Positions 1 through 8,155 of a stretch of 56,156 bases of DNA are shown here, in pieces. The stretch covers positions 1-56,156 of the forward strand of contig JAKRSF010000002.1 of the NCBI GenBank assembly GCA_022402445.1. The letters run 5' to 3'. The DNA is from Cyanobacteriota bacterium (GTDB lineage Bacteria > Cyanobacteriota > Cyanobacteriia > CACIAM-69d). Made by a program: the position numbers and the translations under genes. The stretch's first letter is position 1; each line of letters begins with the position of its first letter. Under the pieces are notes generated by a model. That model did no database searches. It worked only from the letters and a program-made list of their open reading frames with translations, and was not told where the DNA came from.

Positions 1-164
1 GGTCAGGGCCGCTTTCGCGTCCCGCTCCCCTCAGCGCTTTATTAAGGTAGCAAGACGAAGCTGAACTGTCAAGCGGTTTTGGGAAAGTTTTTTTTGAACG
101 GCGTAAAGAGGGGGCTCTGACCTCGGTACAGTAAGCGTTACAGGTTTTACTGCGGGGTACGGGA

Positions 165-1067
165 ATGATGGAGGGTGTGGGTTTGTTGTTGGCTGGGGGG
201 GGGCTGGAGGGTGAGTTGCGGCGATGGCTGCGGGAGGATGTGGGGCGGGGGGATTGGTCGACGATCGCGGTGGCGACGGAGCGATCGCGGCGGGGATTAG
301 GGCAAACGGTTCGGGCGGTGTGGCGTGCGAAGGAGGAGGGCACGATCGCGGGGCTACCGTTGGCGGGTCGTGTATTTGAATTGTTGGCGCAGGAATCTGG
401 GGCGGGGGAGGCGTTGGCTTGGCGTCCGCTGATTGAGGATGGAGATGCCTGTGGCGCTGGGGAGGTGGTGGCGGAGCTGGAGGGACCGGCGGCGGTGCTG
501 CTGACGGGGGAACGGACGGCGCTGAATCTGGTGATGCGGCTCAGCGGGATTGCGACGCTGACGCGGCAGTATGTGGACTGCATTGGGGATTTGCCAGCGC
601 GGCTGGTGGATACGCGCAAGACGACGCCGGGGCTGCGGCTCCTGGAGAAGTACGCGGTGCGGGTGGGGGGTGGGGGCAACCACCGGCTGGGGCTTGATGA
701 TGCGGTGATGCTGAAGGATAACCATTTGGCGGCGGCGGGGGGGATTGCTCCGGCGATCGCGGCGGCCCGGTCGGTGATGCCCTATCCGCTGACGATCGAG
801 GTGGAAACGGAGTCGATCGCGCAGGTGCAGGAGGCTACGGTGGCGGGGGCGGACATTGTGATGCTGGACAATATGCCCCTGGAGATGATGCGGGAGGCGG
901 TGACGATCGCGCGATCACTCAATCCGCGCATTGTTCTGGAGGCATCGGGCAATGTGACCCTGGAAACGATCCGCGCGATCGCCGAAACGGGGGTCGATTA
1001 CATTTCCACAAGCGCCATGGTGACGCGATCGCGCTGGCTGGACCTGAGTATGCGGATTATTCCCTAG
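165..1067 (+). CDS. nadC: Nicotinate-nucleotide pyrophosphorylase (carboxylating)
   Basis: This enzyme (quinolinate phosphoribosyltransferase) turns quinolinate and PRPP into nicotinate mononucleotide, CO2 and PPi in cytosolic de novo NAD synthesis. The 300-residue length is normal for the family. The signature DTRKTTPGLR lies at residues 149-158, the glycine-rich GGGGNHR at 168-174 and MLKDNH at 182-187, followed by the EVE, MLDN and EASGN segments of the barrel. Two ATG codons are adjacent at 165 and 168; either could be the start, with GGGA just upstream. The gene is convergent with the DUF1997 gene, 28 bp away. Identification is secure from motif order and length. Confidence 0.96.
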   Translation: MMEGVGLLLAGGGLEGELRRWLREDVGRGDWSTIAVATERSRRGLGQTVRAVWRAKEEGTIAGLPLAGRVFELLAQESGAGEALAWRPLIEDGDACGAGEVVAELEGPAAVLLTGERTALNLVMRLSGIATLTRQYVDCIGDLPARLVDTRKTTPGLRLLEKYAVRVGGGGNHRLGLDDAVMLKDNHLAAAGGIAPAIAAARSVMPYPLTIEVETESIAQVQEATVAGADIVMLDNMPLEMMREAVTIARSLNPRIVLEASGNVTLETIRAIAETGVDYISTSAMVTRSRWLDLSMRIIP

Positions 1068-1095
1068 CTGACAACTTCTAACTGACCGCCCCGAC

Positions 1096-1767
1096 CTACA
1101 GCCACTTGGAGCGCTTGGGGAGGGGCAGGCCCTGGGATTCGTGGAAATCTAGAATGACTTTGCGGTTGAGCCGTTTGGACACCTGACGCACGATTTGCCC
1201 GAGCAGGCGATCGCCCGTGCTCTGGAGAACCGAATCGGGAATCACGCGGATGAATTTGGGAAAGCGCACAAAGACCGTCAAATCCAAGGTCCAGGTGATG
1301 CGGGTGGCGAGGGCTGAGGCATCTTCGGTCCCCTGGGCCGCCGCACCCTCGTCGGGCGACACCAGCATCGTGGCCTGGAAATCCACGTCGTAGCCCTGGG
1401 GCTCATAGCCGGGGACGGGCACGGTCTCGATGCGATAGACGCTGTGATCCTCGGGCAGCAACCGAAACCCCACCTTGGGTTCCACCTGGTAGCCGGAGGC
1501 CCCGAACCGACCGATGGTGATGGCGTAGCTGTTGTCCCCCATGGGTTCGGCCACCATGGGACGGGCGCAGCGCTCAAACCATTCGTCGTGGGCGTCGAGG
1601 TAGCGGCGATATACGTCCGGATCGGCATTGACCACCATGGCGTCTTCGTAGCGGTTGAAGAAGCGCAGGGGGGCGGTCAAGTCGCGATCGCCGGTTTCGG
1701 AAATGGCAACCATAGGGGATTCGCTCACCAAGGGATCGCAGTCTGGGGGGCAATAACCGTCCGTCAT
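1096..1767 (-). CDS. DUF1997 family protein
   Basis: This is a soluble protein of about 223 residues that I recognise as DUF1997, a family found in cyanobacteria and plastids with no established biochemical role. The core opens with a RFFNRYEDAM stretch and continues through a beta-rich region containing GRFGASGYQVEPK and a C-terminal amphipathic segment ending near ILDFHES. The reading frame stays open back to 1917, but the first 50 residues of that version are proline-rich and unlike the family, so I place the start at the ATG at 1767. The ATG at 1713 is another candidate. No clear ribosome-binding site distinguishes them. There is no signal peptide or membrane segment. Confidence 0.72.
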   Translation of the reverse strand: MTDGYCPPDCDPLVSESPMVAISETGDRDLTAPLRFFNRYEDAMVVNADPDVYRRYLDAHDEWFERCARPMVAEPMGDNSYAITIGRFGASGYQVEPKVGFRLLPEDHSVYRIETVPVPGYEPQGYDVDFQATMLVSPDEGAAAQGTEDASALATRITWTLDLTVFVRFPKFIRVIPDSVLQSTGDRLLGQIVRQVSKRLNRKVILDFHESQGLPLPKRSKWL

Positions 1768-2064
1768 ATTGGTGGTTATGGGGTCGGAATCACGGGGCAT
1801 CGCTCTGGGCCTAGACGTGGGGCCAAGGGATTTGGGGGCAGTTGGGGGCTCGAACCGGTTGGGGGACGACCGCCATTTTAGGGGCTGCCCTTGGGTGATA
1901 GCAGGTTTGGGGGGCAATGGCCTGTTACCGATCCTACCGAAATCGCTGACGTGGAGGGTTGCGCTTGGTTACGATTTCCAACGATCGCGTTAAGGGCGAT
2001 CGCGGTTTTTCATTGGTTTTGAGGCATCCTTTGGGGTGTGAGGGTTTAGCCGGGAGGGCGTGGA
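1768..2064. other. Divergent intergenic region
   Basis: This spacer of about 300 bp separates the leftward DUF1997 gene from the rightward oxidoreductase gene, so it should hold both promoters. It contains one HIP1-like element near 1982-1998 and a weak run of T. I see no RNA gene, repeat or convincing promoter pair. Part of it may be 5' coding sequence of the DUF1997 gene if that gene starts further upstream. Confidence 0.4.
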
Positions 2065-2736
2065 ATGGCCGTTGAAGTGGGTCCGGTGGCGGTGTTTGGG
2101 GCGACGGGGGAGACGGGTCGCCGGGTGGTGCGGACGTTGCAGGAGCGGGGGCTGGCGGTGCGGGCGGTGGTGCGCGATCGCGATCGTGCGGGCCAGGTGA
2201 CGCCGGGGGTTGAGGTGGCGATCGCGGATGTGGGCGATCGCGCGGCGGTGGATCGGGCGATCGCGGGCTGCCGCGCGGTGATCTGCGCCACGGGGGCACG
2301 GCCTAGCTTTGACGTGACGGGGCCGCTGCGGGTGGACTATCTCGGGACGCGAAATTTAGTCGATGCCATGAAGGGGGCGGGGATTAATCGCCTGATTCTG
2401 GTGTCGTCCATGTGTGTGTCCAATTTCTTCCACCCCCTGAACCTGTTTTGGCTGGTGCTGTTTTGGAAGCAGCAGGCGGAGGCGTACATCCGCGAGAGTG
2501 GTTTGACGTACACGATCGTGCGTCCGGGGGGCCTCAAAAATGAGGATGCGCCGACGCCGGTGGTGATGGCTTCGGCGGATACGTTGTTTGAGGGCAGTAT
2601 TCCGCGATCGCAGGTGGCGGCGGTCTGTGTGGAGGCCCTGGAGTGTGAGGCGTCCTACGGCAAAACCGTGGAGGTGGTGGCCCGACCGGATGCCCCCGCC
2701 CGCGCGATCGCGGAGTTGTTCGCCCAAACGGCCTAG
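2065..2736 (+). CDS. NAD(P)-binding atypical short-chain oxidoreductase
   Basis: This 223-residue protein has a single Rossmann fold. Its N-terminal dinucleotide motif VFGATGETGRR is at about residues 9-19, of the TGxxGxxG type seen in atypical SDR proteins (NmrA/YbjT/Ycf39/Tic62-like). An acidic segment, ADVGDRAAV, follows the second strand, and VDAMKGAGINRLILVSS is the typical fourth-strand region. The canonical SDR YxxxK catalytic pair is not obvious, as is common for this subgroup. Several cyanobacterial members assist photosystem assembly or act as quinone/flavin reductases, but nothing here selects a substrate. It stands alone, convergent with the metal-sensor gene. Confidence 0.82.
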   Translation: MAVEVGPVAVFGATGETGRRVVRTLQERGLAVRAVVRDRDRAGQVTPGVEVAIADVGDRAAVDRAIAGCRAVICATGARPSFDVTGPLRVDYLGTRNLVDAMKGAGINRLILVSSMCVSNFFHPLNLFWLVLFWKQQAEAYIRESGLTYTIVRPGGLKNEDAPTPVVMASADTLFEGSIPRSQVAAVCVEALECEASYGKTVEVVARPDAPARAIAELFAQTA

Positions 2737-2758
2737 GGAAACGACCTAGAACAATGGC

Positions 2759-3142
2759 CTAGAGGAAGCGATCGAGGGCGGCCTTGAGTTCATCAAGTTC
2801 CGCCTCGATGTTGCCGTCCTTGGCGGCCCGGACCACGCAGGCGGACAGGTGCTCATCTAAGATGGCGCGGGCCACGCGATCAAGGGCTCCTCGAATGGCG
2901 GCGATTTGGATCAGCACATCGGGGCAGGGGCGATCTTCCTGGACCATGGTTTTGATGCCGCGCACGTGGCCTTCAATGCGCGACAGGCGGTTGATAATGC
3001 GGCGCTGGGATTCGATGCTGTGGCTGTGGCCATGGCCGTGGCTGTGGTGGCGGCCCCCGTGGTCGTGGTGGGGGTCGGGGGCGGAGTGGTGGCCCGTTGG
3101 GAGGGTTTCAGGGGGGTGACTGGAGGAGATTTGGTCGTGCAT
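2759..3142 (-). CDS. CsoR/RcnR-family metal-sensing repressor, InrS-like
   Basis: This is a 127-residue all-helical DNA-binding repressor of the CsoR/RcnR family. The fold starts near residue 44 (QRRIINRLSRIEGHVRGI). Metal ligands can be read as Cys73, His98 and Cys102; the 25 and 29 residue spacing matches Cys53-His78-Cys82 of the nickel sensor InrS and the equivalent copper ligands of CsoR. The first 42 residues hold 13 histidines, including an alternating HSHGHGHSH run. A His-rich tail fits nickel or cobalt better than copper, but metal specificity is inferred. No metal exporter lies next to it, so its target operon is elsewhere or the gene controls only itself. Confidence 0.85.
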   Translation of the reverse strand: MHDQISSSHPPETLPTGHHSAPDPHHDHGGRHHSHGHGHSHSIESQRRIINRLSRIEGHVRGIKTMVQEDRPCPDVLIQIAAIRGALDRVARAILDEHLSACVVRAAKDGNIEAELDELKAALDRFL

Positions 3143-3198
3143 GGATCCGTAGCGGCGATGGGTGGAGGGGCGATGATTTAAGGGTGGCGCATTTTGCC

Positions 3199-4140
3199 CT
3201 AGAGGGTGCCCATGGCGATCGCGACTTCCGCCGACAGCCAGGGCAGCAGGGTGCGATCGCGATCGCCATGGGGTGAATCAATGGCGACGGACAGGAGATA
3301 GGGCCGCGTGTCCGGCAGTTCAATATAGGCACAGTCCAGCCGCACCCGGCTCATCCAACCGGCCTTGGACCAGAGTTTGGCTTCCGGCGGGAGTCCCTGG
3401 CCCAAAAAACCGGTGATTTGGTCGTAGGACGGATCGAGGGCGGCCACGGCGGCGGGATCGAGCGATCGCGCCAGCCAATTCATCAGCCGCTGCGATCGCT
3501 CCGCCGACACGGCCACCCCTCCGGCAATGGCATGGAACAGCCGCGCGATCGCGTCCGTGGTGAGGTAATTGCGGTTGCTGTAGTCGTCGCCATAGAAGCG
3601 GCGATCGCGGCCAAAGGGGCCATCCCCCCAGGTTTTCTGGCAGATATTCACCGTCGCCAGTTCCGGCCAGCCCAGGTTCTGGAAATAGCGATTGACGATC
3701 TGGCGCTGCTGGGCCCAAGTGTCCGCCGGACCGGGGGGCAGTTCCGGGCCGCTGGTGGTGCCCGTCAGGCAGTCCACCAGATAGCTCGTGGCGTCATTGC
3801 TCGAATCGACCAGGGCATCGCGCAAGGCCCGATCCAGCTCCTCCGAGGGGGTCAACATGCCCCGCTCTAGCCATTCCTGCACCGCCACGGCATAGAACAA
3901 TTTCACTAGGCTGGCGGGATAGACGCGCTCCACGCCGCGATAGCTGTAGCCCCGCACGGGATAGGTCCAAAAGTCGGTGGGGGCGATCGCGCCGCCGGTG
4001 TTGACCACGCAGGGGGGATCGTAAACGACCCAGGTCAGGGCGATTTGGTTCGCCGCCAGGGCGCTGTAGCGATCAAGGCAGGTTTCAATGAGGCGATCGC
4101 CCAGGGCGGTCAGCTCATCATTTTTTTGGAAGAAGGGCAT
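3199..4140 (-). CDS. Class A beta-lactamase-related serine hydrolase
   Basis: This 313-residue protein has the penicillin-recognising serine hydrolase motifs in order: SLVK at residues 77-80 (nucleophile Ser77 and Lys80), SSN at 113-115 (the SxN element), and KAG at 259-261 in place of KTG. No signal peptide or lipobox is visible, so it may be cytoplasmic or exported in a non-standard way. That makes drug resistance unlikely as the natural role; muropeptide or ester hydrolysis is equally possible. It is divergent from the NlpC/P60 wall hydrolase gene across 82 bp, which hints at a shared link to peptidoglycan. The fold is well supported and the substrate unknown. Confidence 0.82.
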   Translation of the reverse strand: MPFFQKNDELTALGDRLIETCLDRYSALAANQIALTWVVYDPPCVVNTGGAIAPTDFWTYPVRGYSYRGVERVYPASLVKLFYAVAVQEWLERGMLTPSEELDRALRDALVDSSNDATSYLVDCLTGTTSGPELPPGPADTWAQQRQIVNRYFQNLGWPELATVNICQKTWGDGPFGRDRRFYGDDYSNRNYLTTDAIARLFHAIAGGVAVSAERSQRLMNWLARSLDPAAVAALDPSYDQITGFLGQGLPPEAKLWSKAGWMSRVRLDCAYIELPDTRPYLLSVAIDSPHGDRDRTLLPWLSAEVAIAMGTL

Positions 4141-4222
4141 CGTTCGGGTTGCGGCGGCCGGGGATGGGCTCTAATGGTGGCTTGAAATGAATTGATTGAT
4201 TTAGCTTAGCTAGGATCTGGGC

Positions 4223-4960
4223 ATGGTTTCGCGAGAGGACCTTGGGCGGGCGCTGGACCGGGCGGTGGTGGAGCGGCCCCAGTGGCGCTGTGGGAGGACG
4301 TTGGATCTTTACAGCCGGCCCGATGGGCAATCCTTGACGACGCAAATCGCGGCGGGGCGACAGGTGCGGGCGATCGCGGTGGATGGGGCAACCGATATGG
4401 TGCAGCTCCAGGGCTGTGAGGATGACTATCCGGGCTGGGTGGCGATCGCCCAGTTGGCGCATTTGACCGTGGCGGATGCGCCCTATCAGGCCCTGACGGT
4501 GACGCGATCGCAGATTGAGGCAAAAATTCCCGACGCAATCGCCTTTGGCATGGCGGCGTTGGCGGTGCCCAATCGCTACCGGTGGGGGGGATCGACAGCC
4601 CCGGACTATGACTGTTCGGGGTTGGTGCAGGCGGCCTTTGTCTCGGTTGGGATTTGGCTGCCGCGCGACTCTTACCTTCAGCAGGATTTCACCGCCGCGA
4701 TCGCGCGGGACGAGGAGTTGATGGCCGGGGATTTGCTCTTTTTCGGCAGTCCTGAACGCACGGACCATGTGGCGATTTACCTGGGGCAAGGTCGCTATCT
4801 CCACAGTTCCGGCTACGACCACGGGCGCGGCGGCATGGCCATTGATTCCCTGATCGAGGGGGGCGAGGGGGATGACGTGATCGCCCAATACTACCGCCAG
4901 CGAAGACGGGGGGCGGGGCGGCTCCTGGGCAGCTATCAACCCACCGGCCAGTTGCCCTAG
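4223..4960 (+). CDS. NlpC/P60 cell-wall endopeptidase with N-terminal SH3b domain
   Basis: This 245-residue cysteine peptidase should cut the gamma-D-glutamyl to diamino-acid bond of peptidoglycan peptides. An SH3b-like domain fills about residues 20-95, with the GWVAI strand near 71. The NlpC/P60 domain follows: YRWGGSTAPDYDCSGLVQ carries catalytic Cys131, DHVAIYLG gives His182 and RYLHSS gives His194. Structurally characterised cyanobacterial enzymes have this SH3b-NlpC arrangement and recycle muropeptides. No signal peptide is seen. The ATG at 4223 is the first start and gives a complete SH3b domain. Confidence 0.9.
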   Translation: MVSREDLGRALDRAVVERPQWRCGRTLDLYSRPDGQSLTTQIAAGRQVRAIAVDGATDMVQLQGCEDDYPGWVAIAQLAHLTVADAPYQALTVTRSQIEAKIPDAIAFGMAALAVPNRYRWGGSTAPDYDCSGLVQAAFVSVGIWLPRDSYLQQDFTAAIARDEELMAGDLLFFGSPERTDHVAIYLGQGRYLHSSGYDHGRGGMAIDSLIEGGEGDDVIAQYYRQRRRGAGRLLGSYQPTGQLP

Positions 4961-5134
4961 GGGCCGCGATCGCGCGATCGTTCGGTTTCCCGCTCCTGGC
5001 CGGACGGGTGACGGCGGTCGATCCCGGCGCTATACAATGGTTCAACGATTGGATTTAACGGGTTCACCGCGCAGTTTGCCCCGCCCGGTCCCGATGGCTG
5101 CCCCTACGCTGGCGCGATCGCCCAGCCGTTGCCC

Positions 5135-6127
5135 ATGAACGACAGCCAGTACTACTACCAAATCCTGGAGCTTGCGCCCGGTGCGTCCCAGGAGGCGGTA
5201 CACCAAGCCTACAAAGATTTGGCCTTTGTTTGGCACCCGGACCGTATGCCCGATGACAATCCGCGCCTGAAGGAAAAGGCGGAGGATAAGCTCAAGGGGC
5301 TGAATGAGGCGCGGCAGTTTTTTCGGGACTATTTCCGGCAAGCGGCGACCCAGGGGGCATCCCAGACGGCGCAAGCCCAGCAAGCTCAAACGGCCCAGAG
5401 TTCGGGCTTTCGGTCCAATCCGTTCTATCGGGCGGCGCGATCGCGCCATCGGCCCCCGGCGGAATCGCCCCAGGACACGAACGCCAGCCCCGGCAGCGGC
5501 AACGGTTTTCAGCGGCCCCCGGCGGACCCCGCCACCGCCAGTGCGCCCCCCAAACGGCCCACGGCGGCAGCGCCCCAGCGGCCTAAGGATTTTGAATGGC
5601 ACCAGACGCCACCGCGATCGGGGCAAAGCCCCCACACCTCGGGGCAAAGCCCCCACACCTCGGGGCAAAGCCCCCACACCTCGCAGCCGGAACCGCCCCC
5701 GCGCTCACGCCCGCCGATTGTGCCGCCGGACTGGGCCATGGGCAGCCGTCCCCCCCGTCGCACCGGCCCCGATTTGAGTGGCCGCAACCTCAGCGGGGCC
5801 AACCTGCGGGAGCGGGACTTTTCGGGCCGTAACCTCAGCGGCGCGGACCTCAGCGGGGCTGATCTGAGCGATGCCTTTTTGCATCAGGTCAACCTCCAGG
5901 GGGCTAAGCTCACGGGGGCAAAACTGTTTCGGGCGAATCTGCTCCAGGCGGATCTGCGGGGGGCGGATCTGAGCGGCGCTAACCTCATCAGCGCGGACCT
6001 CAGCGGCGCAAATCTCACGGGGGCGGACCTGACGGGAGCGCGCATCACCGTGTCCGGGCGGCTGATGGTGAAGCTGACGGGGGCGATCCTCGATGGGGCG
6101 ATCGTTCCCCAGGGGCTCGCGGGCTGA
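5135..6127 (+). CDS. J-domain protein with Pro-rich linker and pentapeptide repeats
   Basis: This 330-residue protein fuses three parts. Residues 1-70 are a J domain with the HPD tripeptide at 34-36, which normally stimulates the ATPase of an Hsp70 (DnaK). Residues 70-210 are a low-complexity Pro/Ser/Gln linker containing three exact GQSPHTS copies. From about 213 to the end are pentapeptide repeats of the A(D/N)LxG type, expected to form a right-handed beta helix. The G/F and zinc-finger regions of true DnaJ are missing, so this is a DnaJ-like co-chaperone that may bring DnaK to a target bound by the beta helix. I start at the ATG at 5135; an earlier in-frame start at 5129 adds two residues. 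A TATACAAT box lies at 5031-5038 without a good -35. Confidence 0.85.
   Translation: MNDSQYYYQILELAPGASQEAVHQAYKDLAFVWHPDRMPDDNPRLKEKAEDKLKGLNEARQFFRDYFRQAATQGASQTAQAQQAQTAQSSGFRSNPFYRAARSRHRPPAESPQDTNASPGSGNGFQRPPADPATASAPPKRPTAAAPQRPKDFEWHQTPPRSGQSPHTSGQSPHTSGQSPHTSQPEPPPRSRPPIVPPDWAMGSRPPRRTGPDLSGRNLSGANLRERDFSGRNLSGADLSGADLSDAFLHQVNLQGAKLTGAKLFRANLLQADLRGADLSGANLISADLSGANLTGADLTGARITVSGRLMVKLTGAILDGAIVPQGLAG
5618..5680 (+). repeat. Three tandem copies of a 21-bp unit
   Basis: A 21-bp unit beginning TCGGGGCAAAGCC is repeated three times without mismatch (5618-5638, 5639-5659, 5660-5680). It is in frame and encodes three copies of a seven-residue GQSPHTS unit in the linker of the J-domain protein. 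Perfect identity suggests recent slippage expansion. Confidence 0.95.
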
Positions 6128-6222
6128 CGCGATCAAAAAATCCCCCGTTCCCCCGCGATCGCGCGTGCCGCCCACTCCAAATCGCCCTACACTGAAACGC
6201 TGCCCTTTTTCCCCCTTTGCCC

Positions 6223-7062
6223 ATGGCACCGCGCGCCCGTAAACGGTTTGGTCAACATTGGCTCCAGAGCGACAAGGCCCTCGATCGCATCGTCGCCGCC
6301 TCAAACCTGGCACCGGGCGATCGCGTCCTGGAAATTGGTCCGGGGCGCGGGGCCTTGACGGAGCGGCTGCTGCCCTTGGCCGGGGCGCTGTTGGCGGTGG
6401 AGTTGGATCGGGATCTGTGCCCCAAATTGGTGCGGCGCTTTGGCGATCGCGACAACTTCCTCCTGCTCCAGGGGGATGTGCTCGATCTGGACTGGGATGC
6501 GGAAACCGCCGCCTTCCCGAAATTCCAGCACCCGAACAAGGTCGTCGCCAATATTCCCTACAACATTACCGGCCCGATCCTGGAGCTACTGCTGGGCACC
6601 ATCTCTAGCCCGCGATCGCGCCCCTTCGAGGCGATCGTCCTGCTGGTGCAGCGGGAGGTGGCCCTACGGCTCGCGGCCCCACCGGGCAGTCGACACTACG
6701 CCGCCCTGTCCGTACGGGTGGGCTTTTTGGCCGACTGCGACTTCATTTGCGATGTGCCCGCCAAAGCCTTTGTGCCGCCGCCGAAGGTGGATTCCGCCGT
6801 GGTCCGCCTCACGCCGCGCCCCTACGCCACGCCGCCCAAGGATCCCAAGCGCATGGAGGCCCTCCTCAAAATGGGGTTTATTAGTCGCCGCAAGATGCTC
6901 AAAAATAATCTCAAGGGCATTTTAAGTGAGGAGCAATTGCTGCCCATTTTGACGGATCTGGCGATCGCGCCCACCGCCAGGGCCGAGGATTTATCGATCG
7001 CCCAATGGGTGGCCCTGAGCGATCGCCTGCCCGCCAGTCCCATCACCCCCCCTAGTCCGTGA
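6223..7062 (+). CDS. rsmA: 16S rRNA (adenine(1518)-N(6)/adenine(1519)-N(6))-dimethyltransferase
   Basis: KsgA/RsmA dimethylates two adjacent adenines in the loop of helix 45 of 16S rRNA late in 30S maturation, using S-adenosylmethionine. The N-terminal ARKRFGQHWL signature, the SAM-binding VLEIGPGRGALTE at about residues 35-47 and the catalytic NIPYNITGPI motif are all present. The C-terminal helical domain contains SRRKMLKNNL. About 279 residues is normal. I start at the ATG at 6223; a TTG at 6217 would add two residues. In many cyanobacteria ispE follows this gene; here a restriction-modification pair follows after 24 bp. Confidence 0.96.
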   Translation: MAPRARKRFGQHWLQSDKALDRIVAASNLAPGDRVLEIGPGRGALTERLLPLAGALLAVELDRDLCPKLVRRFGDRDNFLLLQGDVLDLDWDAETAAFPKFQHPNKVVANIPYNITGPILELLLGTISSPRSRPFEAIVLLVQREVALRLAAPPGSRHYAALSVRVGFLADCDFICDVPAKAFVPPPKVDSAVVRLTPRPYATPPKDPKRMEALLKMGFISRRKMLKNNLKGILSEEQLLPILTDLAIAPTARAEDLSIAQWVALSDRLPASPITPPSP

Positions 7063-7086
7063 CCATAGCCTGGGTCTAATCCGCCA

Positions 7087-8142
7087 ATGAACATCATCGA
7101 TCTCTTCTCCGGTGCCGGTGGTCTTTCCCTCGGGTTACGCCGTGCCGGATTCAACGTGATCGCCAACGTGGAGCTGAACCGAGATGCCATGGATACCTAT
7201 GCAGCACACGATCCCAGCGCCCAACATTTCAACGAAGATATTCGCAGCCTTTCCTTCAAGCACTTTCGCAGCACCGTAGATGTGGTTGTCGGCGGCCCCC
7301 CATGTCAACCCTTTTCCATTGGTGGCCTGAGAAGGGGAAACACTGACGAACGGGACATGATTCCGGAATTTATACGTTGCCTCCAGGAGATTCAGCCCGC
7401 CGCATTTTTAATGGAAAACGTTCCCGGTTTAATTCAAAAAAAGGCACGCCCCTATTTCGAGGCCATTTTAGTCCGGTTGGCCACCTGTGGCTATTATCTA
7501 AGCTGGGCAATTGTGAATGCAGCCGACTACGGTATTCCTCAAAAACGGAAACGACTAATTGTGATGGGCTATCGTGATGAGCAGCTCCAATTTCCGGCTC
7601 CTTCCCACGGTCCCAGTACAGATCAGCCCCATGTAAAAGCCCTAGATATTCTGGGTGAGCAACCCATCGGAGCCCCTCCTAACTGTCCCGTGAAATTCGC
7701 TAAACGCCCGGATTTGCGATCCAGTCCCTACGCAGGTCATCTCTATAATGGCGGTGGTCGGCCTCTCGACCCCCAGGGACCCAGCCATACAATTTTGGCA
7801 TCGTCAGGCGGACATAAAACCCACTGGATTGACACAGAAAAAATTGCACCAATCTATCATTCACATCTCCAGTCGGGAGGACTTCCCTGGGTTGGGGAAG
7901 TACCGGGGGCGCGACGACTGAGCGTGGAGGAATGCGCCATTATACAAACTTTTCCAAAGAAGCTGTGGTTTGCAGGCAAACGATCATCTCAATATCAACA
8001 AATTGGCAATGCGGTTCCGCCTGATCTTGCCTCAATAATTGGCAAAGCTCTCTATTGCCAATTGAACAAGAAAGCCAGCAAAATCACCTATCTTGAAAAT
8101 GCAATAAGCACAAAAGCAATTCAACTAAAGCTCTCTATATAG
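7087..8142 (+). CDS. DNA (cytosine-5-)-methyltransferase of a type II R-M system
   Basis: This 351-residue enzyme transfers a methyl group from SAM to carbon 5 of cytosine in DNA. Conserved C5-MTase motifs are clear: motif I IDLFSGAGGLSLGL (residues 4-17), motif IV VGGPPCQPFS with catalytic Cys73, motif VI MENVPG at 109-114, motif VIII QKRKRLIV, and motif X QIGNAVPP near the C terminus. The target-recognition region, roughly residues 190-290, does not let me read a sequence specificity. Base composition is clearly more A+T-rich than the neighbours and there is no HIP1 site, consistent with transfer. A probable cognate nuclease gene begins 13 bp downstream, which argues for an R-M pair rather than an orphan enzyme. 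Confidence 0.93.
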   Translation: MNIIDLFSGAGGLSLGLRRAGFNVIANVELNRDAMDTYAAHDPSAQHFNEDIRSLSFKHFRSTVDVVVGGPPCQPFSIGGLRRGNTDERDMIPEFIRCLQEIQPAAFLMENVPGLIQKKARPYFEAILVRLATCGYYLSWAIVNAADYGIPQKRKRLIVMGYRDEQLQFPAPSHGPSTDQPHVKALDILGEQPIGAPPNCPVKFAKRPDLRSSPYAGHLYNGGGRPLDPQGPSHTILASSGGHKTHWIDTEKIAPIYHSHLQSGGLPWVGEVPGARRLSVEECAIIQTFPKKLWFAGKRSSQYQQIGNAVPPDLASIIGKALYCQLNKKASKITYLENAISTKAIQLKLSI

Positions 8143-8155
8143 GAAAATCAAATTT

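Noticed and set aside
1-164. Possible RNA gene end before nadC
   Set aside because: I looked for tRNA acceptor and T-arm pairing and for a terminator. The T run near 90-97 lacks a strong preceding stem, so nothing can be supported.
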